Part shown: positions 54,545-64,000 of the stretch, piece by piece
Position numbering within the stretch: position 1 is the first letter of the stretch
How the letters are laid out: every line of letters starts with the position of its first letter
NCBI GenBank assembly: GCA_001600695.1
Contig: BCKQ01000009.1
Span: 620,001 to 684,000, forward strand
Reading direction: 5' to 3'
DNA from: Ascoidea asiatica
Lineage: Eukaryota; Ascomycota; Saccharomycetes; Ascoideales; Ascoideaceae
DNA: 64,000 bases
The notes under the pieces: generated by a model
Seen by the model: only the letters and a program-made list of their open reading frames with translations
What the model was told of the DNA's origin: nothing
The model's database searches: none
Translations under genes and position numbers: made by a program

Positions 54545-54851
54545 TTTATAAGTTATGTTATTATCAATTGATTTATAAAGTTGATTGATATTATATTATA
54601 TTATATTATATTATATTATATTATATTATAATATAATATATTATATTTGTATTGTATTTGTACTAGAATACTGATATTTGGTAAAAATAACTTTAGAAGT
54701 AGTTAAAGAAACAGTAGTTAATAGAGTAATCTGTAATCTTCGAGGTTTCCGACAGAGAAGGACCATACCCCTGGTCTCAAAGATGCACATGTGTTATCTA
54801 TAAAGCGTGGCTAGTGATTTTAAAAGTGGCTAAGCCAGCGTGGCATTACTC

Positions 54852-54953
54852 GTCACATGACTGTTGACCTAATCAGGTGACTCTTCCCCGTGACCTGACG
54901 TTGTCTTCCGATCAGAGCCTGCGGTGATGCACGTGACCGCGTGACCGCGTGAC
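54852..54953. promoter_or_regulatory. clustered GTGAC / CACGTG elements
   Basis: GTGAC occurs at 54877, 54890, 54933, 54941 and 54949 (the last three spaced 8 bp), with inverted GTCAC at 54852. One copy is in CACGTG (54930-54935), and GTCACATG at 54852-54859 fits RTCACRTG. The octamer TGACTCTT follows two of them, resembling Gcn4 half-sites. Cbf1-type or bZIP factors are candidates. Confidence 0.5.
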
Positions 54954-55146
54954 TCTTCGTAAATAATGGCGTATTAAAAATGGCTTGCGGGGATCGCCCG
55001 CCACGCACAGCGCCGTTTAAAAGTCCCCGGGGTGCACGAATAATACAATATAATATTATTATAATATAATAATATAATAATAATATAATAATAATATAAT
55101 AATAATAATAATTATATAAACAAGCAAATAGACCTTCTTTTTAGAT

Positions 55147-55432
55147 CTTCTTCTTCTTCTTCAGCAACAACAACAACAACAACAACAACAACAAAAACAA
55201 CTTTTCATCTTCTTATTTTGAAGTTGAATAATAAAAGCCCATTCGAATACAATACAAATACAATACAAATACAATACAAATACAATACAAATCTCATTCT
55301 CAACCCGTTTCATTATCTTTTTATCACATTCTATTATAAAATTATTTCCAACATTCTTTAATATTCACATTCACATTCACATTCAAATTCAAATTCAAAT
55401 TCAAATTCAAATTCAAATTCAAATTCAAATTT
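55147..55432. repeat. stacked short tandem repeats upstream of PAL1
   Basis: (CTT)5, then (CAA)n to 55198; an 11-bp unit CAATACAAATA repeated four times (about 55249-55292); then three ATTCAC and about nine ATTCAA hexamers (55366-55432). All are within 340 bp of the PAL1 start and probably in the 5' leader. Confidence 0.85.
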
Positions 55433-55485
55433 CATTCTCACTCTTATTCTCAATTTTAAATTAATTTAATTAATGTTACTAAAAA

Positions 55486-55916
55486 ATGTCATCTTCAAAT
55501 AATCCATTCATTTCAAATTTAGAAAAAACTTTTTCATTTAATTCTTCAAATAATTCAATTAATAATTCAAATTTAACAGATTTAGATACAATTTCTTCAT
55601 TTCCTTCAAATTTTAATATCTTTGATAATTATAATTATAATAATAATACAAATAATTCTAATAATATTAATAGTAATACAAATCCTAATACAAATATTGT
55701 TTCAAATAGAAATTTAAATACAATTTCAAATAGAAATAGTAAATCTTTAAGAAATAATTCAATTAATATTGACTCAGATAATAAATATAACAATAAGAAT
55801 AAATATGATAAATTTGATAAATATGATAGAAATTCATTAAATTCTGATAATAATACTTTATCTGATCATTCAATTTCCATTAATAATACTAATATCAATA
55901 ACAAAACTATCAGCGC

Positions 55917-55948
<32 letters not shown>

Positions 55949-56937
55949 TTAATAAAGTTAATTTAAATAGATCAAATTCAGAAAATTTAAATTATCAAGC
56001 AAGAATTAGAGAATTACATCAAATTCAATTACAATCTCAATTACCTTCTTTAAATAATAATATCAATAATAAAGAAATGTATTCTAATCAATTTCAAAGA
56101 CAAAAACAAAAACATTATGATGATTATCATTATGATAATAGTGATGATGAAAATAATCATCATAATCATAAATCTAATCATAATCAAAGATCTAATCACA
56201 AATCTAATCAAAGATCTAATCATAGATCTAATCATAGATCTAATAGTACTTCAAAAGTTAAAGATCTTAATATTTCAAAAGCAAAAATGAAAGGTGTTGA
56301 TACTATTGATACTTTAGATGTTTCTGGAATATTTGGTGCTTCTTTTCATCATGATGGTCCTTTTGATGCTTGTACTCCTCATAGAAATAAATCTTTAAAA
56401 TTTATTAATTCAAATAATCAATCAAAAAATTTAAAAAATTTAAAAAATTTATCTCCAGCTCCAATGGCTGCTTTTCCAATTAATAGTTCAAATACAAATA
56501 TTATTAAAAAAAATGGTGATTTTATTAATAAACATAATTATTCAATTAAAAATAGTCCAATTGATAATGATAATGATGAATCTTATGGTTTAGGTTCTTC
56601 AACTTTCTTAGATGGTGCTCTTGCTTCAAAAAAAGCAACTCAAGAAAATAAATCTTTAACTGAATCTTTACAAAGAAAAAAATCTTTAGGTAGATCTTTT
56701 TCTTTAAAAAAATCAAAATCAATTAATTATAATAATAATAATAGTGGTAGTGATAATAAAAATTTATCAAGAAGTAAAACAATTAATTATAATTATAATA
56801 ATAATAATGTTAATGCTTTACCTAAAAATATTAATATTAATAATTATAAAAGAAATGAAGAACTTTATCCAATTATACCTGATGATTTTGATAAACCAAT
56901 AGAATTTAATAATAATGATTTAAGATCAAGTAGATTC

Positions 56938-56969
<32 letters not shown>

Positions 56970-57204
56970 TAATATTTATAATAATCATAATAATAATAGA
57001 AGTTCTCCATTATTAAATAAAAAAAAATCAATTTCAAGAAGATTATTTAATCATAATTCTGATGAAAATATTAATCATTTTTCAAAAGATAGTCAGAATT
57101 CAACTTCTAATTCTAATTCAAATTCAAATTCAAATAGTTCTCATAAACCTTCTTTTTTAACTAGAATGATGACAATTGGTCGTAAGAAACAAATTAAAGT
57201 CTAA
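55486..57204 (+). CDS. PAL1: Pal1-family endocytic coat / morphology protein
   Basis: 572 residues. Pal1 proteins localise to early endocytic patches and the cell cortex; in fission yeast Pal1 is needed for cylindrical shape. The family core is at about 267-340: VDTIDTLDVSGIFGASFHHD, then GPFDACTPHRN (291-301), and later APMAAFP. An NPF motif at residues 6-8 could bind EH-domain partners such as Ede1. The rest is disordered, with Asn tracts and Lys/Ser motifs (RKKSLGRSFSLKKSKS), and ends FLTRMMTIGRKKQIKV, a basic amphipathic tail. Length is close to the S. cerevisiae protein (499 aa) plus Asn insertions. Confidence 0.88.
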
Positions 57205-57841
57205 TATATAATTAATATTTATTATATATTTAATTAATCTCTTCTTCTCTCTTTAAATTCAATTCTATACTCTTTCATACCCTTTTCTTTTTTTTTTTTT
57301 TTACTCTTTATTTCGTTAACTTCTTTTATTGTTTATGTTTCTTTTTATTAATTGACTTTAATGTTGATTATTTACCTTCGTTTATTCCAGAGTAATATTA
57401 CTTCTTTATTTACTTTACTTACTTGTTTATCTATCAATTTTACCTTCTTTTGTTATTTTGTTTTATCTTCTACTATCTTATTGTTTTTATTTTTATATAT
57501 TATTAAATAATGAATTTAAATAATGAATTTTAATGAATTTTGTTATAAAATAAAATACTATCAACTACAAATCTGTAAAATTCCTCGTTTAAGTCTCTTT
57601 GACCGTCAATTAACTACAAAATTCAACTTCGAGTAAATAAAATTTATTTTTTTCAACTTTCCAAGATTCTTGTTTCGATTCCTCAGAGTCACTTTTCTTC
57701 TTTTTCTTTTTTCGCTTTTAATGCCTTTCTTTTTCTCTTTTTCAAATTCCAATTTATTCTTTGATTGTTCTTTGATTGTTCTTTGAATAATCACCAGGAA
57801 ATAAATGGCTAAATTCCAATATAATAACTAAAGGGATAAAG
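57205..57841. other. PAL1 3' flank / NAXE-type gene promoter
   Basis: 637 bp of pyrimidine-rich, AT-rich DNA with T-runs near 57285-57301 and a TTCTTTGATTG direct repeat (57758-57783). No RNA gene or clear binding site was recognised. Confidence 0.5.
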
Positions 57842-59134
57842 ATGAAATTAAATATTGCTCAACAATTTGCAATTTTTACAATTCTTCTATATATTATTGT
57901 TCCAATTTATATATTTTTATCATATTTAAATACTTTTAATAATATTATTAGTTTTCCATTCACATTTTCAAATAGAAATAATAATAATAATAAGAATATT
58001 AAAAATATTAAATTAAAAAATTCAAAAAATTCAAAAAATTCAAAAAAAATCAAAACAAATACAAAAATTAAAACTACTATAAAACCAACAACTACAAGTA
58101 GTTTTTATCCAGAATATAAAATAAAAACAGATAGTAATAAAGATAATAAAAAAGATAATAAAAAAGATATCAAAAAAGATAATAAAAAAGGAAATAAATT
58201 AAGTAAAGAAGAACTTGCATTTATTAAAAGATATACACCAAATAAAAAATTTAATATTAAAAAAATGAGTTTTAAAACAATTAGTTCAAAAAATGCAGCA
58301 TTATTAGATCAAGAATTAATGTCAAGTAATATTGGATTTTCTTTAGATCAATTAATGGAATTAGCTGGTTTATCAGTTGCAGAATCTATTTATAAAGCAT
58401 ATCCTGTAAAAAATTTTAAAAAACTTTTAATTTTATCAGGTCCTGGTAATAATGGTGGTGATGGTTTAGTTGCTGCAAGACATTTAAAATTATTTGGTTA
58501 TGAACCAATAATTTATTATCCAAAAATTAATAAAAATTTTAATAATTTAGAAACTCAATTAAATAAATTTAATATTAAAATAATTTCAAATAATTTTAAT
58601 AAAATTGATCCAATTCAAAAAAAATTAATTTTTGATGAAGAAATTTTAACAAAATTAATACTTGAATCTGATGTTTTAATTGATGCATTATTTGGTTTTA
58701 GTTTTAAACCACCTTTAAGAGAACCATTTGATAAAATTTTAAAAATTATGAAAGATAAAAGTGAAAATTTTACTGAAATTGAATTAATTGATTCAAATTC
58801 AAATTTAAATACTAAAAATAAAAAAAAACCAAAATTAATTAAAATTAAACCAAAACCAATAGTTTCAATTGATATTCCAAGTGGTTGGGATGTTAATAAA
58901 GGTCCATTAAATTATTTAGATGAATATAATATTTTTCCAAGTGTTTTAATTTCTTTAACAGCTCCAAAACCAGCTGCAATTGAATTTTTAAAATTTGGTC
59001 ATAATTCAATTGCTTCAAATGGTAAAGTTAGACATTTCCTTGGTGGAAGATTTATAAGTGAAGAAATTGCTAAAAAATGGAATTTAGAAATTCCAAAATA
59101 TATTGGTACTGATCAAATTGTTGAATTAAAATAA
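57842..59134 (+). CDS. NNR1: NAD(P)H-hydrate epimerase with membrane-anchor-like N-terminus
   Basis: 430 residues. Residues 142-430 are a complete YjeF-N/NAXE epimerase: MSFKTISSKNAALLDQELM, GPGNNGGDG (200-208), DALFGFSFKPPLREPF, and SIDIPSGWDVNKGP. The enzyme interconverts R and S hydrates of damaged NAD(P)H so the dehydratase can repair them. S. cerevisiae Nnr1 (Ynl200c) is only 246 aa. Here 141 extra residues precede it: a hydrophobic span at about 8-30 (FAIFTILLYIIVPIYIFLSY), then a Lys/Asn/Thr-rich linker and LSKEELAFIKRYTPNKKF. The frame is open throughout. Translation from Met142 (58265) would give the usual cytosolic form, so two forms are possible. Confidence 0.9.
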   Translation: MKLNIAQQFAIFTILLYIIVPIYIFLSYLNTFNNIISFPFTFSNRNNNNNKNIKNIKLKNSKNSKNSKKIKTNTKIKTTIKPTTTSSFYPEYKIKTDSNKDNKKDNKKDIKKDNKKGNKLSKEELAFIKRYTPNKKFNIKKMSFKTISSKNAALLDQELMSSNIGFSLDQLMELAGLSVAESIYKAYPVKNFKKLLILSGPGNNGGDGLVAARHLKLFGYEPIIYYPKINKNFNNLETQLNKFNIKIISNNFNKIDPIQKKLIFDEEILTKLILESDVLIDALFGFSFKPPLREPFDKILKIMKDKSENFTEIELIDSNSNLNTKNKKKPKLIKIKPKPIVSIDIPSGWDVNKGPLNYLDEYNIFPSVLISLTAPKPAAIEFLKFGHNSIASNGKVRHFLGGRFISEEIAKKWNLEIPKYIGTDQIVELK

Positions 59135-59585
59135 TTTCAACAATTGTTTTTTTTTTTTCTTCTTATTAAAATTTAATGTTTATGACCACTAACTAACTTC
59201 CCATGATTATTTTTATCTTTAATAAAAATGAAATATCTAAATTAATAATTTTTTTAATATCTTTTTTTTTTTTATTTATCTTTTTTTTAAATTTAATTTA
59301 ATAAAAAAATGTTTAATATTAATTAATTGTAAAAGAAATTCAATGAAAATGGATTTGAAACTATAAATAAAAAAAAAACATTTTAGATTAAAAATTTAAA
59401 TATTTTAATTAAATTTTCAAAATATTTTAATAATCTTCCACTATTTTCAAAATGATCAATTTTAAATAATTTTATTAATTATTTTACAATTTGAGAAATT
59501 GAAAATCGTAAATTATTGATACATGGGTATTATTTTCAATTTAAAAATTCATATTTGATGAATTCAATTTAGTTATAATAGATTT
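59135..59585. other. convergent intergenic region
   Basis: 451 bp between convergent stops, very AT-rich with poly-T (59148-59158, 59261-59272) and poly-A runs. No further feature was recognised. Confidence 0.5.
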
Positions 59586-60644
59586 TTATATATGTTTTGG
59601 ATTAAAATCTTCACTTTCACTTTCACTTTGATCAATTTGATCAATTTGATCAATTTGATTATTTGTAATTTTATTATTAAAATTATCATTTGAATAATAT
59701 TTATAAGTTACAGTTGGAGTTGATAATAAATCAGTTTCATCATCATCAATATTTGGTATAATTGCAGACATTTTTCTTTTTGCTTTAACTTCAATTTCAT
59801 CATCTTCATTAAAATATAAAGTACCTTTATTTCTTTTTCTTTTAATTGATTCATTTAAAATTTGTTGAGTTTCATTTTCAATTCTTGGAGTTTCAAAAGT
59901 TGAATTTAAATTTGAATTTGAATTTAAATTTAAATTTGAATTTGAATTTGAATTTAAATTTAATGAATTTAATGAATTTATTGAAATATTTGTTAAAGTA
60001 TGAATATTATTTAAATTATTTAAATTTTTTGAAATTGGATTAATTTTTAAATTATTATTTATTGAAGATAATCTTGGATTTGATAAATCTGGTGAATCTA
60101 TTAATAATGGTATTCTAATATTAAGATTATTATTTAATGAATTTATTGAAGTTTTATGTAATTGATTTTCTTTTCTTGGAGAAAAATATGGTATATTTGA
60201 ACTTGAAATTGATATAGTAGAAGAAATATCATTAAAATTATTAATATTACCATTATTATCATATTGATTATTTTGATTATTTTGATTATTTTGATTATTT
60301 TGATTATAATTTGGATATTGATTATTTATTGAAAAATCATTAATATCTTTTGGAGATAAAACTATTTTAAATGGAGATTTATTACCATTATTTTTATCAT
60401 TATCTTTATTATTATTATTTTCATTATCGATTTCATTATTTAAATCATTTGATTTTAAATTTAGATTTAAATTTAATGGAGAAATATTTAAATTTTCAAT
60501 TTTTTCAATTTTTTTAATTTTTTTTAAATTTAAATTTGAATGTAAATTATTAAATTTATTTAATGAATTTTGTTTATGAATTGAATTTAATGGAGTTCTT
60601 AATGGAATTAAACTAATTTTTGAACTTTTTATTGGAGTATTTAA

Positions 60645-60692
<48 letters not shown>

Positions 60693-61335
60693 AACAGCTT
60701 TCATTTTTTCAATTTTTTTTAAAACATCATTTGAAAAAATACTACTACTATTATTATTAATATTATTAATATTATTTATATTATTTATATTATTAATATT
60801 TGAAATTTTTGGAGTTAATAAACTTGTTGAAGGTTGATTATTAATTATAGATAAATTAGATAATTTATTTGAAGAATTAATAAAATTTAAATTATTTTGT
60901 TTTAAATTAGATATTGAATTTGAGATTGAAAATGAATTTAATTGTAAATTTTTGTTTGTATTTTTATTATTATTTTTATCATTATTTTTATCATTATTTT
61001 TATTAATAGATTGTAATGAATTTGAATTTTTTTTATTAATTAAATTAATATCAGAAGTATAATTTGTATGTAAATTAAAATTTATACTATTATCAAATAA
61101 ATTTTTTAAAATTAATAAATTATTATTAATAATTTTTGAATTTTTTTTATAATTAATTAAAATTGGTAAAAATTTTTTATTAATAATATTTAAAGAATTA
61201 TTTAAAGATTTATCAATTATTGTTAAATGTTTATTAATATTTTCATTTAATTTATTTAATTTTATAACTTTTGATAAATCTAAATCAGTATTATTAGTAT
61301 CAGTTATATCAATATCAATATCAATATCAATATTA

Positions 61336-61379
<44 letters not shown>

Positions 61380-61574
61380 TAAACTTTGTCTTTGTTGTTT
61401 TTTATATTCACTTTTTGCAACTTGAGCAGCTAAGATTTGATCAGTTGAAGGAAGTTGAGCAAAAATACTTTTTCTTTTTGATCTTGATTGTCTTTTACTC
61501 TGATTTATATTATTATTATTATTAATATTATTATTATTATTATTATTTTCATATTTATTATTTTCCTGATCCAT
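59586..61574 (-). CDS. DASH complex subunit Ask1-like protein
   Basis: 662 residues, mostly low complexity. Residues about 106-165 (NKLNENINKHLTIIDKSLNN, then KKFLPILINYKKNSKI) align without gaps to my recollection of the DASH Ask1 family: hydrophobic heptads, the central ID, the ILP..Y motif, and a following aromatic/hydrophobic helix. Ask1 is a kinetochore-microtubule ring subunit phosphorylated by CDK. Differences: the motif is normally N-terminal, but here 105 residues precede it, including a basic segment KRQSRSKRKSIFAQLPSTDQ and LAAQVAKSEYKKQQRQS. The C-terminal half has SP/TP sites (LTPKIS, LLTP, FSPRKE, STPTVT). A CGGTCACGTGT E-box lies 273 bp upstream. Confidence 0.55.
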
Positions 61575-62483
61575 TGAGAATAAAGGAAATAAATAAATTC
61601 AAGAAATAAAGGATTAATTAATCAAATGTTATTATAGTTGAATTCATCAAATATTCCAATGAACAATCTTTATCCAAGCACTGTTTCTATTATCATCAAT
61701 CTCTAATCAAATCAACATTAAATCAACATTAAATCAACATTAAATCATTATTTTCTTCTTCTTCATTGGCATTTCTCAGGCAAATTGAAAACTTCGCGTT
61801 TTGTAAAAGTGGTTGCAACGTGTGGAAAACAAAACAAAATTCCTTCCGGTCACGTGTCTTCAAAAAGAAGGTGTAAAAAAGTATTATAAGAAAAGAGTAT
61901 ATAAGTATAGAATATATAAGTATAGAATATATAAGTATAGAATATTTCTTGAATATACTTTATAATAAGTTAAAATAAGTGAGGAATTATAAAATCAATA
62001 ATGAATGACATTTTTATATGGAAAATAAGACTGTATATGTTCTAGACTTGCTCACTCACTCACTCACTCATTTCTTTTCAGGTCTTCATTCTTTCCATAT
62101 TGCTTTATGGTATTTTAATACTCTTTTAAATTTTCTTTATATTGTTATTTGAAGATAAAGTTATCATTTCTTCACTCCTTTATTTATTTCTTCACTTATT
62201 TATTTCTTGTTTTCAGTTCAAAGCTTATTCAAAACTCGAGTTTTTATTAAAAAAAAGAAGGCCCGCGGAAATGGTTTTAACGCAGTCACATGACCGTTTT
62301 AAAGTTTAGAATTATCCTATAAAAGAAGGTTTACTGCAGTATTTTAGCATTGTGTAATAAATACATTATAAATACTAAGGCATATATTATATATTATATA
62401 TTATATATTATATTATATATAAAATGAAATAATTAAAATATATTAACAATAATAAAAGCTTTAAAAAAATAGTTCATTAAATC

Positions 62484-62509
<26 letters not shown>
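61575..62509. other. Ask1-like promoter / GLN4 3' flank
   Basis: 935 bp. It contains an 11-bp tandem AAATCAACATT (about 61709-61741), E-box CGGTCACGTGT at 61847-61857, a 15-bp tandem ATATAAGTATAGAAT x3 (about 61899-61943), a CTCA tract (62049-62068), GTCACATGAC at 62285-62294, and ATATTATAT repeats (62380-62420). No gene was recognised. Confidence 0.55.
61847..61857. promoter_or_regulatory. E-box CGGTCACGTGT upstream of Ask1-like gene
   Basis: Same 11-mer as upstream of PAM17 (13044-13054), here 273-283 bp before the start of the minus-strand gene. CACGTG is the core bound by Cbf1 and other bHLH factors. Confidence 0.5.
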
Positions 62510-62514
<5 letters not shown>

Positions 62515-64000
62515 TCTTACCAGAATCTTCTTTTAATGAAACAATCCTATTAAGAATTAATTTATCATTTTTAGAATCTTTATCAACACAAAAATATCCA
62601 ACTCTTAAAGCTTGAAATCTTATATTTTCTGGAGATCCTTTTAATTCATTAACATGAAATTCTTCACCTTTAACAGGAATATTATATGGACTTTCATTTT
62701 GAATTTTTAAAAATGATGGTTCAATAATTGAATTTTTATAAATTTCTTCTGAAATTTCATTAATATCTGATAAAAATCCATCAATATTACTTGAAGGATT
62801 ATCTGATTTAAATAATTGTTTATAAANTCTAGTTTCAAAAATTTTAATTGGTGAATTAAATTTCTTAATTTCTGGTATCCATTGAATATATGTTTTTGGT
62901 TTTAAAGCTTTACCATTATTATTAATTAAATCATTTTCATAATNAACAATTAATTTTAAAATTTTTCCANTATTTTTATCTTTAATAATTTCTTTAATAT
63001 GAATTGTATATGGAACTTTTAATAAACCAACTGATTGTTTTGGTGTTAATCTATAAAATTCTTTATCTTCTTCTTCTTGAAAATCTTTTCTATCAATATA
63101 TATTTTTTTTGTTAATGGTAATTCTCTATTACCAAATAAAATATTACTTTTACCATTACCTGGTTTAAATGGAATTTTAATCATTTCTTCATAATCATCA
63201 TTTAAATTTTCAATTATAACTTCAATTGGATCTAAAATCATCATTAATCTTGGTACTGTATCTTCAAGATATTTTCTTACTGTACTTTCAAATCTTGAAA
63301 CTTGAATAACTGTAGTTGAAGTGGTGACACCTAAATTTGAAACAAATGATAATATTGATCCTGGTGGTACTCCACGTCTTTTAATACCTTCTAAAGTATA
63401 TAATCTTGGATCATCCCAACCTCTGACAATATTTTCATTAACTAATTTTGCAATTTTTCTTTTTGACATTATAGTTCCAGTAATATTTAATCTACCATAT
63501 TCTCTTTGTGCAGGTCTAAAAACATGTAATGAATCACATAACCATTCATAACTTTCTCTTGATAAATAAAATTCAGTTGTACATAATGAATGTGTAATAT
63601 TCTCAAAACTATCACATAAACAGTGAGTGAAATCATAAGTTGGATAAATTTTCCATTTATTACCAGATTTTAAATGTGNTAAATTTAAAACTCTATATGC
63701 AACAAGATCCCACATTTGAGGATTTGGATTATTTAAATCCATTTTCATTCTTAAAACAACTTCACCAATTTTATATTTACCATTTTTCATATCTCTAAAA
63801 ATTTTTAAATTTTCTTCAATTGAATAATTTCTATGTTTACATTCCATTCTTTTAAAATTATTTTCTACAATACCTCTATTAAATTTCATTTCTTCTGCAG
63901 TACAAAAACAAACATAACCTTTATTAAATTTAATTAATTTTTCAGCTAATTCATATAATTTATCAAAATAATCACTTGAATAAGTAATTTTAAAAGGTTT
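62510..64000 (-). CDS. GLN4: Glutaminyl-tRNA synthetase, C-terminal part
   Basis: Partial: the frame is open to the right edge (KPFKITYSSDYFDKLYELAE at the edge), so the N-terminal non-catalytic domain and HIGH motif lie outside. Visible parts are GYVCFCTAEEMKFNRG, NPQMWDLVAYRVLNL, the YPTYDFTHCLCDSFENITHS active-site segment, LCTTEFYLSRESYEWL, and the class I MSKRK signature (IMSKRKIAKLV), followed by the anticodon-binding beta barrels and RFQALRVGYFCVDKDS near the end. The enzyme charges tRNA-Gln in the cytosol. Four ambiguous bases (62827, 62944, 62970, 63680) make X residues. Termination at 62510 follows a (TAA)n-like tract on this strand. Confidence 0.95.

Larger units (their letters stand above)
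54545..55485. other. divergent promoter region GNA1 / PAL1
   Basis: 0.94 kb. Next to GNA1 is a (TTATA)n tract (about 54590-54645). A GC-rich island (about 54730-55035) carries a cluster of GTGAC sites. Toward PAL1 come AAT/AT repeats (55040-55110), (CTT)n with (CAA)n (55147-55198), an 11-bp ATACAATACAA tandem (about 55247-55292) and ATTCAC/ATTCAA hexamers (about 55366-55432). Confidence 0.6.

Noticed and set aside
1-64000. Transposons, rRNA, snRNA, CRISPR arrays and intact tRNA genes
   Set aside because: No integrase, reverse transcriptase or transposase motifs, no long terminal repeats, and no recognisable U1-U6, RNase P or SRP RNA signatures were seen by eye; a covariance-model search would be needed to exclude divergent ncRNAs.

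Overview
This window is nuclear DNA from an ascomycete budding yeast (Saccharomycotina). The evidence is a set of clearly fungal orthologs (Pam17, Ayr1, Eci1, Pal1, a WOPR transcription factor, Gpi13, Rrp12, Gna1), mostly intronless genes, and two short introns with GTAAGT donors and TACTAAC-like branch points. The DNA is very AT-rich: leucine is nearly always TTA, and asparagine tracts (AAT/AAC repeats) interrupt most proteins. I could not place the species. In-frame CTG codons are so rare that the decoding of CUG cannot be judged. A 100-N scaffold gap at 45846-45945 joins two contigs, and isolated N bases occur only to its right.

Layout, left to right. Positions 1-13.3 kb: HSP12-like stress gene with an intron (-), Ser/Thr-rich secreted protein (+), BAR-SH3 protein of the Rvs167 type (-), Dal5/Tna1-family permease (-). 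Positions 13.3-20 kb: PAM17 (+) converging on YDJ1 (-); RPL9 (+) converging on AYR1 (-), followed by peroxisomal ECI1 (-). Positions 20-36 kb: two long intergenic regions (4.5 and 5.0 kb) lie upstream of Gln/Asn-rich proteins. One is an unrecognised 870-aa protein. The other is a WOPR-domain regulator of the Wor1/Mit1/Ryp1 family. A small membrane-protein ORF lies between them. Positions 36.9-45.5 kb: RRP12 (+) and GPI13 (+). After the gap: a Sho1-like four-pass membrane protein without an SH3 domain (+), an F-box/leucine-rich-repeat protein with an exact internal duplication (+), an Asn-rich orphan (-), the spliced SmG gene SMX2 (+), GNA1 (-), PAL1 (+), an NAD(P)H-hydrate epimerase with a membrane-anchor-like N-terminal extension (+), a DASH Ask1-like protein (-), and the 3' part of glutaminyl-tRNA synthetase GLN4 (-), which leaves the window.

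Most genes are unlinked housekeeping functions: translation and ribosome assembly (RPL9, RRP12, GLN4), splicing (SMX2), chaperones (YDJ1, HSP12), mitochondrial import (PAM17), lipid metabolism (AYR1, ECI1), and cell wall/GPI precursor synthesis (GNA1, GPI13). I found no transposon, rRNA, CRISPR array or convincing tRNA. The most interesting part is the roughly 5-kb region upstream of the WOPR gene. It carries repeated TAACGTTA palindromes, repeated TTAAAGTATT elements and a GC-rich foldable segment, which resembles the large regulatory region and long leader known for Candida albicans WOR1. Many long intergenic regions also hold a discrete GC-richer island inside AT-rich DNA.
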